A stretch of 64,000 nucleotides of DNA from Paenibacillus lupini (GTDB taxonomy: Bacteria; Bacillota; Bacilli; Paenibacillales; Paenibacillaceae), in contig NZ_JAASRW010000001.1 in assembly GCF_011761355.1 (NCBI RefSeq), positions 868,001 to 932,000 of the forward strand. The letters are read 5' to 3'. This document shows positions 43,836 through 52,722 of this stretch, piece by piece; position 1 is the stretch's first letter, and the number at the start of each line of letters is the position of its first letter. Below the pieces are notes generated by a model. That model made no database searches and was not told the DNA's origin. It saw only the letters and a program-made list of their open reading frames with translations. Position numbers and translations under genes: made by a program.

Positions 43836-43865
43836 TTCTATAACAAGTGGAGAGGATGACAGCTA

Positions 43866-44711
43866 ATGAAATCAAGTCCATTATTGCTTGACGGAAACCG
43901 AGTTGCCATAGATATTAAGAACCAATTAGTAGGCCGTGTATCTAAGCTCAAGGAGAGAGATATCGTCCCATGTTTGGCAACGATTCTTGTTGGAGAAGAT
44001 CCTGCCTCAGCAACGTATGTCCGAATGAAAGGTAATGCATGCTCACGGGTCGGTATCCGATCTATTCGGATCGAACTTCCTGAAGAAACAACTACGGAAG
44101 AATTGATACGCGCAATTAAGCAGTTAAATGATGATCAATCCGTACATGGCATACTTTTGCAGCATCCGGTTCCTAGTCATATCGACGAGCGAGCCGCATT
44201 TGAAGCTATTTCCATAGATAAAGATGTAGACGGAGTGACGATGCAAGGCTTTGCTCAAAATGCGTTTGGTATTGCAGCGTTTCCTTCCTGTACACCAGCA
44301 GCGATCATGGAAATCCTGAAGTATTATGAGCTGCCTATAGCTGGTAAGCATGCTGTAGTGATTGGCCGCAGCCCGATTTTAGGAAAACCAGTCTCAGCTA
44401 TGCTGTTGAATAAAGACGCCACCGTAACAACATGCCATTCAAGAACGAGCAATTTGGAACAACATGTCCGTTCTGCCGACATTGTTGTAGCTGCCGTAGG
44501 TAAGCCTAAATTTGTTCAAGGCGATTGGATTAAGCCCGGTGCTGTTGTGCTGGATGCCGGTTATAATCCAGGCAACGTAGGAGATGTTGACTTTGAGGCA
44601 TGCATCCCGCATGTATCTGCTATCACACCAGTTCCTGCTGGAGTAGGGCCAGTAACCATTACGATGTTGTTGAAGCATACTGTTGAGGCAGCGGAGAGAA
44701 GCAAACGGTAA
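43866..44711 (+). CDS. folD: Bifunctional methylene-THF dehydrogenase / cyclohydrolase
   Basis: 281 aa. Conserved FolD elements: active-site Y51-x3-K55 (ATYVRMKGNACSRVGI), HGILLQHPVPSHID, DKDVDGVT, GKHAVVIGRSPILGKPVSAM (NADP binding) and the closing TPVPAGVGPVTI. It interconverts methylene- and formyl-THF for purine and formyl-Met synthesis. Expression is set by the ZTP riboswitch, which raises it when formyl-folate runs short. Terminator at 44724. Confidence 0.97.
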   Translation: MKSSPLLLDGNRVAIDIKNQLVGRVSKLKERDIVPCLATILVGEDPASATYVRMKGNACSRVGIRSIRIELPEETTTEELIRAIKQLNDDQSVHGILLQHPVPSHIDERAAFEAISIDKDVDGVTMQGFAQNAFGIAAFPSCTPAAIMEILKYYELPIAGKHAVVIGRSPILGKPVSAMLLNKDATVTTCHSRTSNLEQHVRSADIVVAAVGKPKFVQGDWIKPGAVVLDAGYNPGNVGDVDFEACIPHVSAITPVPAGVGPVTITMLLKHTVEAAERSKR

Positions 44712-44723
44712 TAAACTCCAAAA

Positions 44724-44772
44724 GGGCTATACCTTTAGTCATTAAAATGACGATGGTATAGCTCTTTTTTTT
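44724..44772 (+). terminator. Intrinsic terminator of folD
   Basis: Stem GGGCTATACC/GGTATAGCTC (G-C/T pairing, long loop) followed by eight T. Confidence 0.75.
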
Positions 44773-44797
44773 CGAATATCACCTGGACAGAGCAGCG

Positions 44798-44996
44798 ATA
44801 AGACCCTCGCAGGGTCTTATGATTACTAAATTCACATAACTACCACTACGTAAGACCCTCGTGGGGTCTTATTGGACCTTCGAGAGGACAGGTCAGCTTG
44901 ATATTGTATCAATATAAAGAAAATAAGACCCTCACAGGGTCTTATGATTATTAGTTTCGCATAATGAGCACAGTATAAGACCCCAGCAGGATCTTA
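44798..44996. repeat. Cluster of four palindromic repeats (REP/BIME-like)
   Basis: The core TAAGACCC-TCGCA-GGGTCTTA occurs at 44798-44820, 44851-44871, 44923-44945 and, degenerate, 44975-44996. Copies 1 and 3 share extended flanks (TCTTATGATTA then TTCnCATAA then CAC), and the pairs are offset by about 125 bases, so the cluster arose by duplication of a two-palindrome unit. No gene is present in this 388-base gap. Regular spacing of about 52 bases within a pair. Confidence 0.8.
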
Positions 44997-45099
44997 CGCC
45001 ATTTAGAACTTATTCAATTGTCATTTCATTCTATTTAGCAGTCAAATAATATGGTAGAATTTCCTAATAAACAATTCTCTTGAAAGGAGCTTACTTACA

Positions 45100-45777
45100 A
45101 TGCGGCTAACAATATGTTTGTTCATTATTTTACTCGTCATATCTGGGTGTACTAATGAAAGTAATCAAACAGTGACTAATAACAAACCAGGTACTTCAGA
45201 AGAGAACAAAGTAACTGAAGACACTACAAAAGTGAAGGAAAACAAAATAACATTGACCCCTGTTGATGTATTTTCAGGAGATGCTGCGATTTTCAAGCCT
45301 TTCCTTGGTACGATGTCAGGGGCTTTCAAATTGTCTTATGAAGGAAGTGAGCCAAACGTATGGTTGGATCTGGACGTTTGGGAGAATGGAAAGAAGGTAG
45401 CGACGAAGGGTTCAATTGGTCAACTATTGTACAGTTCGGAGGAGAATCCGAGCAGTGGTGAAGTCGAAGTTATTATGTCGGTTGATACAGTTCCAATCGA
45501 GGGAAATGATGAAATAAGACTGATTAAAGTGAATGTTGTTCATGATAAAGGAAATTCAAGTCTTGCAACAACAACGATTCCTTGGGATAGCAAGCTGACT
45601 TTGCAGGGACTGCTTCAGCATAATGAGAAGAAGTCGTTTACAGCCGTTGAAACTGTGTATGCCTTTGGTGTGCAGGCTTCGAGCGCTAACAGCATGTCCA
45701 CAGCAGAGCTTACTTCCGAATCATTAAGTAAGACGGAATGGGCACTTGTATTTACTTTGCGTTATCAAAACGATTGA
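45100..45777 (+). CDS. Lipoprotein of unknown function
   Basis: 225 aa with AAAGGAG upstream. Lipobox VISGC at residues 13-17, then a Ser/Thr/Lys linker and a beta-rich domain (about residues 45-225). No recognised domain; the fold may be an immunoglobulin-like sandwich. Probably anchored at the outer face of the membrane. Single gene. Confidence 0.75.
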   Translation: MRLTICLFIILLVISGCTNESNQTVTNNKPGTSEENKVTEDTTKVKENKITLTPVDVFSGDAAIFKPFLGTMSGAFKLSYEGSEPNVWLDLDVWENGKKVATKGSIGQLLYSSEENPSSGEVEVIMSVDTVPIEGNDEIRLIKVNVVHDKGNSSLATTTIPWDSKLTLQGLLQHNEKKSFTAVETVYAFGVQASSANSMSTAELTSESLSKTEWALVFTLRYQND

Positions 45778-45858
45778 TGGCTCCTATCGATTTCTCCCCA
45801 TAATGCCAGGATTGGCTGGGTGTTATGATAAGAGAAATGGTAAAGGGAGTGATTGTTG

Positions 45859-46320
45859 GTGACGAGTGTTGTTACGCATCTTGAAAAGCTAATCAAGGCA
45901 ATACCAGATAAGCTAAAAGCATGGCCTGAAGAAAGGATGGTAACCCCACGTGCCGTCGGAAAATGGTCAAACCTTCAAATTCTTGGTCATCTCTGTGATT
46001 CGGCTATAAATAATCTAACAAGAATGATTCAAGCTCAGTCCGCTTCAGAGCCCTTGGCCATAACCCCGTACAACCAAGATAAATGGGTAGAAGCGCAGCG
46101 TTATGCGGATGCTTCTGTAAATGAGATCATCACCTTATGGGCAAGTTTAAATAGTGCTCTGATACGAGTCATTACGGCAGTGCCAGAGAATCTGATTAGG
46201 GCTAAACAAATAAGGCTTACAAGTGGAGAACAGCACACTCTGGAATGGCTCATTAGCGATTATTTGGAGCATATGAAGCATCACCTTCATCAAATCTCCC
46301 CCAAACTATTGGAAGACTAG
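45859..46320 (+). CDS. DinB-superfamily protein
   Basis: About 153 aa. Start ambiguous between tandem TTG codons at 45853/45856 and GTG at 45859; the last has the best spacing to GGGAG. Four-helix-bundle pattern with candidate metal ligands H (ILGHLCDSA), H (EHMKHH) and H (HHLHQISPKL), as in DinB_2 proteins. Members are thiol-S-transferase-like or of unknown role. Confidence 0.75.
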   Translation: MTSVVTHLEKLIKAIPDKLKAWPEERMVTPRAVGKWSNLQILGHLCDSAINNLTRMIQAQSASEPLAITPYNQDKWVEAQRYADASVNEIITLWASLNSALIRVITAVPENLIRAKQIRLTSGEQHTLEWLISDYLEHMKHHLHQISPKLLED

Positions 46321-46339
46321 AAAAAATATAATGATTCAT

Positions 46340-46370
46340 GAAGCTGTCGGCCATTCGCCGCAGCTTTTTT
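46340..46370 (+). terminator. Intrinsic terminator
   Basis: Stem AAGCTGTCGG/CCGCAGCTT (one bulge) and a T-run after the DinB gene. Confidence 0.7.
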
Positions 46371-46408
46371 ATTTTCCGATAGTTAATCTGACATGCAATT
46401 TCAGTTAA

Positions 46409-46423
46409 TGTGCATCATGCACA
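46409..46423. promoter_or_regulatory. Perfect palindrome TGTGCATCATGCACA
   Basis: Arms of 7 bases around one C, 130 bases upstream of the BMP-family gene. Possible regulator site; the factor is unknown. Confidence 0.35.
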
Positions 46424-46552
46424 AATCAATCTCTTCTTTTTAGTGACTACTCTATATTTAATGTCAGTAATATTGACGTATAACTAACAATGACCTATAT
46501 TTTCTCTAAGCTTTTCGAAAGATAAGGTTCGGCAAATAGGGGAGGGTCTCGT

Positions 46553-47653
46553 ATGAAGAAGCTCATGATGGTTGTTGCGGCAGCTCTGCTTGTCTTCACT
46601 GCTGCGTGCTCAAAGGAAACAACGAACACCAATTCCGCAGAAACGGGAGCAACAGAATCGAAAAAGCCGCGCGTAGCATTCGTCTATCTAGGTGTACCGG
46701 GTGACGGCGGCTGGACTTACGAGCATGATCAAGGACGTAAGATGATGGAAAAAGAACTTGGCATTACCGCAACTACAGTGGAGAATGTTCCTGAAGGAGC
46801 AGACGCTGAACGCGTATTTGAAGAACTAGCCGAGAAGAATGATATTATTTTTGGCACTAGCTTTGGTTATATGGATGCCATGTATGCTGTGGCACAGAAG
46901 CATCCCGATGTGAAGTTCCTTCACGCGAGTGGATATAAGACTTTGGATAATCTCAGCACTTATCTGGGCAAGGAATATGAAAGTGCTTATCTCGTTGGGA
47001 TGGCAGCTGGCAAAATGACGAAAAACAATCATCTGGGCTATGTCGGTGCTTATCCGATTCCAGAAGTTATCTATACAATTAACGCGTTTACTCTAGGTGT
47101 ACAAAGCGTTAATCCGGAAGCGAAGGTAGATGTAGTATGGAGCAATACGTGGTTTGACCCAACTGCTGAACGTCAAGCAGCAACAAGCTTGCTGGATAAA
47201 GGTGTAGATGTGCTTGCGGCTTATCAAGATTCACCAGCCAGCATTCAAGCTGCTGCAGAACGAGGAGTCTGGGGAATCGGGAATGATTCGGATATGAGCA
47301 AATATGCGCCAGACCATTACATTTCGAATCCGAAGTGGAATTGGGGTCCTTATTATGTACAGACGGTGAAGGCGATCATGGATGGAACATGGAAGACGGA
47401 AAGTTATTTTGGTTCCATGAAGGATGGTATTACAGACATCGCGCCATATGGCAAGAACGTTCCGCAGGATGTACAAGATTTGGTCGAAGCAAAGAAAACA
47501 GAAATTTTGGACGGCAAATTTGATGTCTTTACTGGACCAATTGCCGATCAGAGCGGTGCGGAAAAAGTAGCACAAGGCAAAGCGATGACAGTTGATGAGA
47601 TTTTGAACATGAACTGGTTCGTAAAAGGGATTGTAGGCACGATTCCTCAGTAA
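46553..47653 (+). CDS. BMP-family ABC transporter substrate-binding lipoprotein
   Basis: 366 aa. Lipobox FTAAC near residue 19, then PRVAFVYLGVPGDGGWTYEHDQG, IIFGTSFGYMDAM and FLHASGYKTL, a layout matching the BMP (Bmp/Med/PnrA) periplasmic-binding family. Known members bind purine nucleosides or related ligands. No permease or ATPase gene is adjacent, so it must use components encoded elsewhere or act as a receptor. Followed by a Rieske oxygenase gene 53 bases later. Confidence 0.85.
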   Translation: MKKLMMVVAAALLVFTAACSKETTNTNSAETGATESKKPRVAFVYLGVPGDGGWTYEHDQGRKMMEKELGITATTVENVPEGADAERVFEELAEKNDIIFGTSFGYMDAMYAVAQKHPDVKFLHASGYKTLDNLSTYLGKEYESAYLVGMAAGKMTKNNHLGYVGAYPIPEVIYTINAFTLGVQSVNPEAKVDVVWSNTWFDPTAERQAATSLLDKGVDVLAAYQDSPASIQAAAERGVWGIGNDSDMSKYAPDHYISNPKWNWGPYYVQTVKAIMDGTWKTESYFGSMKDGITDIAPYGKNVPQDVQDLVEAKKTEILDGKFDVFTGPIADQSGAEKVAQGKAMTVDEILNMNWFVKGIVGTIPQ

Positions 47654-47706
47654 AAGCATTCATTCAATTTCATCTAAGTGAAATCAACAACGATAAGGGA
47701 AGAGTG

Positions 47707-48693
47707 GTGACTGGCATGATACTTAATGATCCTGTACTGCTTCATGAATGGCATCCGGTTGCTATCGCAGCCGATATTACAGATACCCCTAAACAGGTTA
47801 TTGTAATTGGGGAGAAGGTTGTCTTATTCCGCACAAAACAAGGGATTCGGGCGATGAAGGACCTTTGTATCCATCGCGGTGTTCCGTTGTCGCTTGGGCG
47901 AGTGGAGAATGATGAGATCGTCTGCGCCTATCACGGCTGGCGTTATGATGGCGATGGCCGGTGTGTCTGTATCCCATCCCTGCCTGCATCCCAAGCGATA
48001 CCACTAAAGGCAAAAACACATACCTACTCATGCCAAGAGCAGCACGGATTTGTGTGGGTGTGTCTCGGTGAGCCAAGGGAGGAACTCCCGCCGCTAAAAG
48101 GGAAGGTGGATGACGAGCTGCTGCCAATCTGGATGGGGCCTTATCCGGTAACGGCGTCAGCACCCCGTGTGGTCGAGAATTTCCTGGATGTCTCCCACTT
48201 GATGTTTGTACATGAAGGATTGCTGGGTGACAGTGCATTTGCCGAAATTAACGACTATAGTGTGCGCGATGTAGATGGAGCACTTGTCACAGACGAAATT
48301 GTTGTGTATCAGCCGGACCCGGATGGCCGTGGTGTAGGCGTCGACAATCGGTATATTTATGAGATTTACACCCCATGCTGCGTGAAGCTTGTTAAACGTA
48401 GTGAAGGTTCGGATGAAATATTCCATCTGTTCCTAATCGTGCTGCCGGAGACGGAGACGACCTGTACGGCGTTTATGCTGCAGCTTCGCAATTACGCACC
48501 TGATGTACCGGATCAAGTCTTTATCGACTTCCAGAACACTTTACTTGAACAGGATAAGCGAATTGTTGAGGAGCAAAAGCCGGAGCTGCTGCCACTTGAT
48601 CTTCAGGCGGAGCTGCATCTCAAATGTGATCGCGTCAGCATCGCCTACAGGCGCAGACTGAAAGAGCTTGGCGTTATGATTGGAACAGAGTAA
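47707..48693 (+). CDS. Rieske-type oxygenase, alpha-subunit-like
   Basis: 328 aa from the GTG at 47707 (AAGGGA 6 bases upstream; ATG 47716 is possible). Rieske [2Fe-2S] ligands C54-x-H56 and C73-x2-H76 (CIHRG, CAYHGWRYDG). Mononuclear iron motif N158-x2-D161-x2-H164-x4-H169 in ENFLDVSHLMFVHEG. Such enzymes hydroxylate aromatics or N/O-demethylate small molecules with a separate reductase; none is nearby. Paired with the BMP binding protein, so an imported heterocycle such as a methylated purine is a reasonable guess. Confidence 0.9.
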   Translation: MTGMILNDPVLLHEWHPVAIAADITDTPKQVIVIGEKVVLFRTKQGIRAMKDLCIHRGVPLSLGRVENDEIVCAYHGWRYDGDGRCVCIPSLPASQAIPLKAKTHTYSCQEQHGFVWVCLGEPREELPPLKGKVDDELLPIWMGPYPVTASAPRVVENFLDVSHLMFVHEGLLGDSAFAEINDYSVRDVDGALVTDEIVVYQPDPDGRGVGVDNRYIYEIYTPCCVKLVKRSEGSDEIFHLFLIVLPETETTCTAFMLQLRNYAPDVPDQVFIDFQNTLLEQDKRIVEEQKPELLPLDLQAELHLKCDRVSIAYRRRLKELGVMIGTE

Positions 48694-48706
48694 ATAGCAA
48701 GCAAAC

Positions 48707-48734
48707 AAAAAGCCGCAGCCACGCGGCTTTTTTT
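48707..48734 (+). terminator. Intrinsic terminator
   Basis: Perfect stem AAAAGCCGC/GCGGCTTTT followed by T-run, after the Rieske oxygenase gene. Confidence 0.8.
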
Positions 48735-48816
48735 CATGTTGACTTATGGCTAATGGAACCGTATACTCCACTTATTAAAATAGTTTTAAAAAGTGTCGTA
48801 ATAAAGGAGTCGGAAC

Positions 48817-49827
48817 ATGTCGTCTCACACACATAACACCGTTCATATTAAAAAAATGAATGTTGAGCTGGTTAAGAATGTTTTAAAAGCACAAGGAGTT
48901 GGAACCAAGGCTTCGATAGCGAATCTAACTAAGCTTAGCGTAGCCACATGCGGCACGATTCTGAATGAGCTTCTCGCTATAGGCGAAGTGATTGAATTGG
49001 ATTCAGATAAGCCAAATGGAGGGAGGCCAGCGAAGCAATATAGGTATAATGAAGATTTCGGCTGCGTGATCTGTCTGCTTGTCAAAACAGAAGGAGGCAT
49101 TCACTCCATCAGCTGCAGCATTGTGAATCTGATCGGTGAAACGGTCCATGAATCCACCGTTGAACTTCCGCATATTGACGTGAAGACGATCGACCACTTC
49201 ATTGAGACCATGATCAGTGGCAATGAGAATGTTCAGGCCATTGGAATTGGAATACCTGGCGTTGTCCATCAAGGTGTGATCGGCGTATGTGATGTTCCGA
49301 ATCTGGCCGGACAGGCGCTAGGGCCATATTTGGAAGATAAATATGAGATCCCTATTACGATAGAAAACGATATGAATATGACGGTATACGGCTTCTATCA
49401 TCTTCAAGATTTTGAGGAGGAAAAAACGTTTGCTGTTGTTACCTTTCCGAGAAACCATTTTCCTGGTGCAGGATTTATCGTAGATGGACGGATCATAACC
49501 GGTAATACAACGTTTGCCGGCGAGGTCTCCTTTTTGCCATTTGGTATGACTCGAGAAGCGCAGCTGCAACAACTGCATACGGATGAGGGGTTTATCCAGC
49601 TGGCTGTTCAGACATTAACCTCGATCATTGCGATCATTAACCCGGTTTCCATTGCGATTACAGGCGATTTGCCTCGCGAATCACAGCTGGAGAAGCTCTA
49701 TAAGGGCTGCTTGATGAATATTCCGGAAGAGCATATGCCTCAGCTTATGCTGCAGAACAACATACACAAGGAATATATGAAAGGTATGGTGACAGCAACC
49801 TTGGAAAGCTTAACCTACCGACTGTAG
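48817..49827 (+). CDS. ROK-family transcriptional regulator
   Basis: 336 aa with AAAGGAG upstream. N-terminal winged helix (VLKAQGVGTKASIANLTKLS and GGRPAKQYRYN). A ROK domain follows: AIGIGIPGVVHQGVIG, then IPITIENDMN and AGFIVDGRIITGNTTFAGEV. The usual CxxCGxxGC zinc site and the sugar-kinase phosphate loop are absent, so it acts as a sensor rather than a kinase. It precedes an MFS gene by 39 bases and probably controls it. Confidence 0.85.
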   Translation: MSSHTHNTVHIKKMNVELVKNVLKAQGVGTKASIANLTKLSVATCGTILNELLAIGEVIELDSDKPNGGRPAKQYRYNEDFGCVICLLVKTEGGIHSISCSIVNLIGETVHESTVELPHIDVKTIDHFIETMISGNENVQAIGIGIPGVVHQGVIGVCDVPNLAGQALGPYLEDKYEIPITIENDMNMTVYGFYHLQDFEEEKTFAVVTFPRNHFPGAGFIVDGRIITGNTTFAGEVSFLPFGMTREAQLQQLHTDEGFIQLAVQTLTSIIAIINPVSIAITGDLPRESQLEKLYKGCLMNIPEEHMPQLMLQNNIHKEYMKGMVTATLESLTYRL

Positions 49828-49866
49828 GACGTTTGGAGAAGATAACGAGTTAGGAGCACACTTAAA

Positions 49867-51105
49867 GTGGAGAACACAAAAAGCAAGATTAACAAGATTT
49901 ATTTGATGCAGCTGGCCACCATCTTTATTGGATTTATTATCTTTGGATTTTCTGAAAATATTAAAGGACCGGCCATCCCACGCATTCAATACGATTTTAT
50001 GCTAGATGAATCACAGCTTGGCACCTTATTATCCTTAAATGCCCTAGGCTATTTAATTGCGTGTTCCTTTACCGCGTATCTGACTAGAATATGGGGAATA
50101 AAGTGGGTGACCGTTACTGCATTTGCTTCAATGGCAGGTTCGGGAGTGCTTATTTTCTTCTCCCATTATTACACGATGTTTTCCGCTTCCTATTTCCTTA
50201 TGTATATCGGTAACGGGATGCTGGAGATCGGCTTAGCCATTCTAAGCGCAAGGATTTTTGTAAGAAATACAGGAACGATGATGAATATGACGCACGGCTT
50301 TTATGGTCTTAGCTCCACGGTTGCGCCGCTTATTGCAACTGGTCTGATGAAGGTTACGATCGGTGGGCATACCCTGGATTGGCGCGGCATGTATCTCATT
50401 ATACTGTTATTATCCGTTATTCCGATTGTCTTCGCTTTGCTAAGTAAGTTTCCCAGAGATGACTTTTCACATGAAGAGCGTATTCCATTAAAAGTGTTGC
50501 TGAAAGACAAAGTGTTGTGGTTAATGATTCTTGTTCTAACATTTGGTGTTGTGTCCGAATTAGCAGTCGGAGGGTGGCTGGTCAACTTCCTGGAGAAAGC
50601 ATATGACTGGGATACCGTTAATGCTTCGGGTATGTTGTCCATCTTCTTCTTATGCTTTGCGATAGCAAGACTTGTGCTTGGTCCGTTGACCGATAAAATC
50701 GGATTCGTATTATCGCTAATCATATTCTCAGCCTTCTCTGCTATCTGCACTTTTGCTGCAATTACTGGAGGCGAGCGAACGGCGTTCCTCTTTGCTGCAT
50801 CCGGCATTGGGATTGCTATGATCTACCCGACCGTAATGGCGTTCATCGCCAAGCGATATCCGAAAGAAAGCGACACAGCAATTACCTTCACAGTTACTTT
50901 GATGGGACTTGGCAGCGTAATTGGTAACTATCTCATCGGAGGAGTTATTGAAGTTGTGAAACATATGGTTGGCGAAGATACCGAGATCGGTCTGCTACGA
51001 GGACTTCAAGCGGGCTATGGCTTTATCGGCCTATGCGCAGCGTTATGTGCAGTATCTGGACTTATCCTCTATTTTTATTTATCCAAACGAAAAGAAATCA
51101 TCTAA
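49867..51105 (+). CDS. MFS transporter (FucP-like)
   Basis: 412 aa, GTG start, twelve membrane helices. LATIFIGFIIFGFSENIKGPA and LGYLIACSFTAYLTRIWGIK are the first helices; the loop motif FARLVLGPLTDKIG-like (IARLVLGPLTDKIGFVLS) belongs to the major facilitator family. The order regulator-ROK then transporter suggests sugar import. Terminator at 51109. Confidence 0.85.
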   Translation: MENTKSKINKIYLMQLATIFIGFIIFGFSENIKGPAIPRIQYDFMLDESQLGTLLSLNALGYLIACSFTAYLTRIWGIKWVTVTAFASMAGSGVLIFFSHYYTMFSASYFLMYIGNGMLEIGLAILSARIFVRNTGTMMNMTHGFYGLSSTVAPLIATGLMKVTIGGHTLDWRGMYLIILLLSVIPIVFALLSKFPRDDFSHEERIPLKVLLKDKVLWLMILVLTFGVVSELAVGGWLVNFLEKAYDWDTVNASGMLSIFFLCFAIARLVLGPLTDKIGFVLSLIIFSAFSAICTFAAITGGERTAFLFAASGIGIAMIYPTVMAFIAKRYPKESDTAITFTVTLMGLGSVIGNYLIGGVIEVVKHMVGEDTEIGLLRGLQAGYGFIGLCAALCAVSGLILYFYLSKRKEII

Positions 51106-51108
51106 CCG

Positions 51109-51152
51109 AAAAAGCCACTATTCAAGCCGACAAGCTGGATAGTGTCTTTTTT
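51109..51152 (+). terminator. Imperfect intrinsic terminator
   Basis: AAAGCCACTATTCAAGC pairs imperfectly with GCTGGATAGTGTCTTTT, followed by T-run. Confidence 0.55.
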
Positions 51153-51267
51153 ATTTAAAGTACCTCATGAGTGCTGACTTGAATGGCGGAAGCAGTAAGC
51201 CGCAACATTTCGACAATCTCCCTCGTTTACAGATAAAGGAATATACTTATGATAATGGGGGAGAACA

Positions 51268-52536
51268 TTGGAATTATTGTTACATAGTCTAATTCATCTT
51301 GCAGCAGGCGCCAGCACAGCATATGTACTCAGCAGGAAAGTACCGGAATCTTTCCTAAAGCGATGCTGGCTGCTGCTCATTGGCGGGTTTGCAGGATTAT
51401 TTCCTGATTTTACGAAGTTTTTCGGAGATATTTTCTTTCACTCTGTAATACTGATGCCTTTAGCCGGTTTGATCTGCGCCTTTATCTATCGGATCTTTCA
51501 GAAAGAAATCTCTTTCAAGCAGCAATGGCTCATATTTTCTATCTGCGTTTGTACTCATCTCTTCATTGATTACATAGGCAATGGGGTAGCGTTCCTGTAT
51601 CCAATTATTGAGCATGAATATGAGTTCAGTATCGTTCAGCGTGATGATGTTATCGTTTTGTCTCCGCTGTTGCTAGCCCTGATCATTGGTGTTTGGTTTC
51701 GTAGCGGGAAAAAGGTGGTATGGGCAGGAGTTATCATCTCGCTGCTCTATCTTGGCGCTATGGCCGGATTTAAAATCAAACTGGAGAATGCCTTGGAGCA
51801 AAGGTATCAAATGGAGCATGTGCAGTCGTTGACCACGTATCCAAATGAGTTTAAGAGAGAATGGAGATTCATGCTTACTACGGATCAAACGGGTGTTTTT
51901 GGCCATTCGAACTTATTCGCTACGGATATTCAGATTGATAATGAGAATCCGTTTCCAATTTCATTTGATACTGCGCTGCCTGTCGAGCCCATCACGGTTA
52001 CAGGAGCAATGACGATATCTCGGAATGATATAAATGAATACCTGAATAAGCCGTATTTTCTAAATATAGAGATGTTGAGCGGAACCTATTCGGAGGATTG
52101 GTCTCCTGGACCATTGATGGGGACGAGCTTGACTGGGGAATTTGAGATTGTTTTACGAGACGATAGTGGCAATGCAATTACTGAAGTAAGGCTGAATGAT
52201 TTTTTTACGGAAGCATTGCTGTTTAATTCGACTTTTAACCTTGCATTCGATGATTACAACGGAGATGGAAGTATTGATTTTACGATTGGGCAATACGGGA
52301 CCAGCAACGGGAATTATTATAAGCTGTTTACTTTGACGGCAAGAAATGAGTTCAAAGAACTGAAGGTAAGTGGTATGAACGAATTGTTCATTGGGGCAAG
52401 TGATTCGAGGTATTCCACTTATTTGGAAAAGGTAGATGCGACCACATTTAAGAGGTCCTATTACGATAATGCAACAGGCAGTAATGTCGAGGATATGTTT
52501 AGTTGGAATGGACAAGAATTTGTGAAAAGAAAATGA
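51268..52536 (+). CDS. YdjM/LexA-binding-type inner-membrane protein with C-terminal extracellular domain
   Basis: 422 aa, TTG start behind GGGGGAGA. Residues 1-175 hold five or six helices with LHSLIHLAAGASTAY, FAGLFPDFTKFF, FHSVILMPLAG and CVCTHLFIDYIGN, the His/Asp pattern of YdjM-like metal-dependent hydrolases (DUF457). The C-terminal half is a beta domain containing DDYNGDGSIDFTIGQYG, an FG-GAP/dockerin-like Ca-binding loop. This fusion is unusual. Function unknown. Confidence 0.7.
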   Translation: MELLLHSLIHLAAGASTAYVLSRKVPESFLKRCWLLLIGGFAGLFPDFTKFFGDIFFHSVILMPLAGLICAFIYRIFQKEISFKQQWLIFSICVCTHLFIDYIGNGVAFLYPIIEHEYEFSIVQRDDVIVLSPLLLALIIGVWFRSGKKVVWAGVIISLLYLGAMAGFKIKLENALEQRYQMEHVQSLTTYPNEFKREWRFMLTTDQTGVFGHSNLFATDIQIDNENPFPISFDTALPVEPITVTGAMTISRNDINEYLNKPYFLNIEMLSGTYSEDWSPGPLMGTSLTGEFEIVLRDDSGNAITEVRLNDFFTEALLFNSTFNLAFDDYNGDGSIDFTIGQYGTSNGNYYKLFTLTARNEFKELKVSGMNELFIGASDSRYSTYLEKVDATTFKRSYYDNATGSNVEDMFSWNGQEFVKRK

Positions 52537-52560
52537 TAAAACACAATAATAGGGTGATAC

Positions 52561-52590
52561 AAAGCTGTCGGATAATCCGGCAGCTTTTTG
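52561..52590 (+). terminator. Intrinsic terminator
   Basis: Stem AAAGCTGTCGGAT/ATCCGGCAGCTTT (one mismatch) followed by T-run. Confidence 0.7.
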
Positions 52591-52722
52591 TGTTAACAAT
52601 CGGATTTGATCATGAATATCCTTATCGTTTCATATTTATAGATGGTGATTTTTTACAGCGAGAGGAGATAACTCTTATTTTGTTGAAATTAATATGACTC
52701 CTTACAGACAGAGAGGTAGAAT

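Noticed and set aside
44798..44996. Possible CRISPR array
   Set aside because: Repeats are perfect palindromes with unequal spacers, two of which share sequence, only four copies exist, and no cas gene is nearby; a REP-like cluster fits better.
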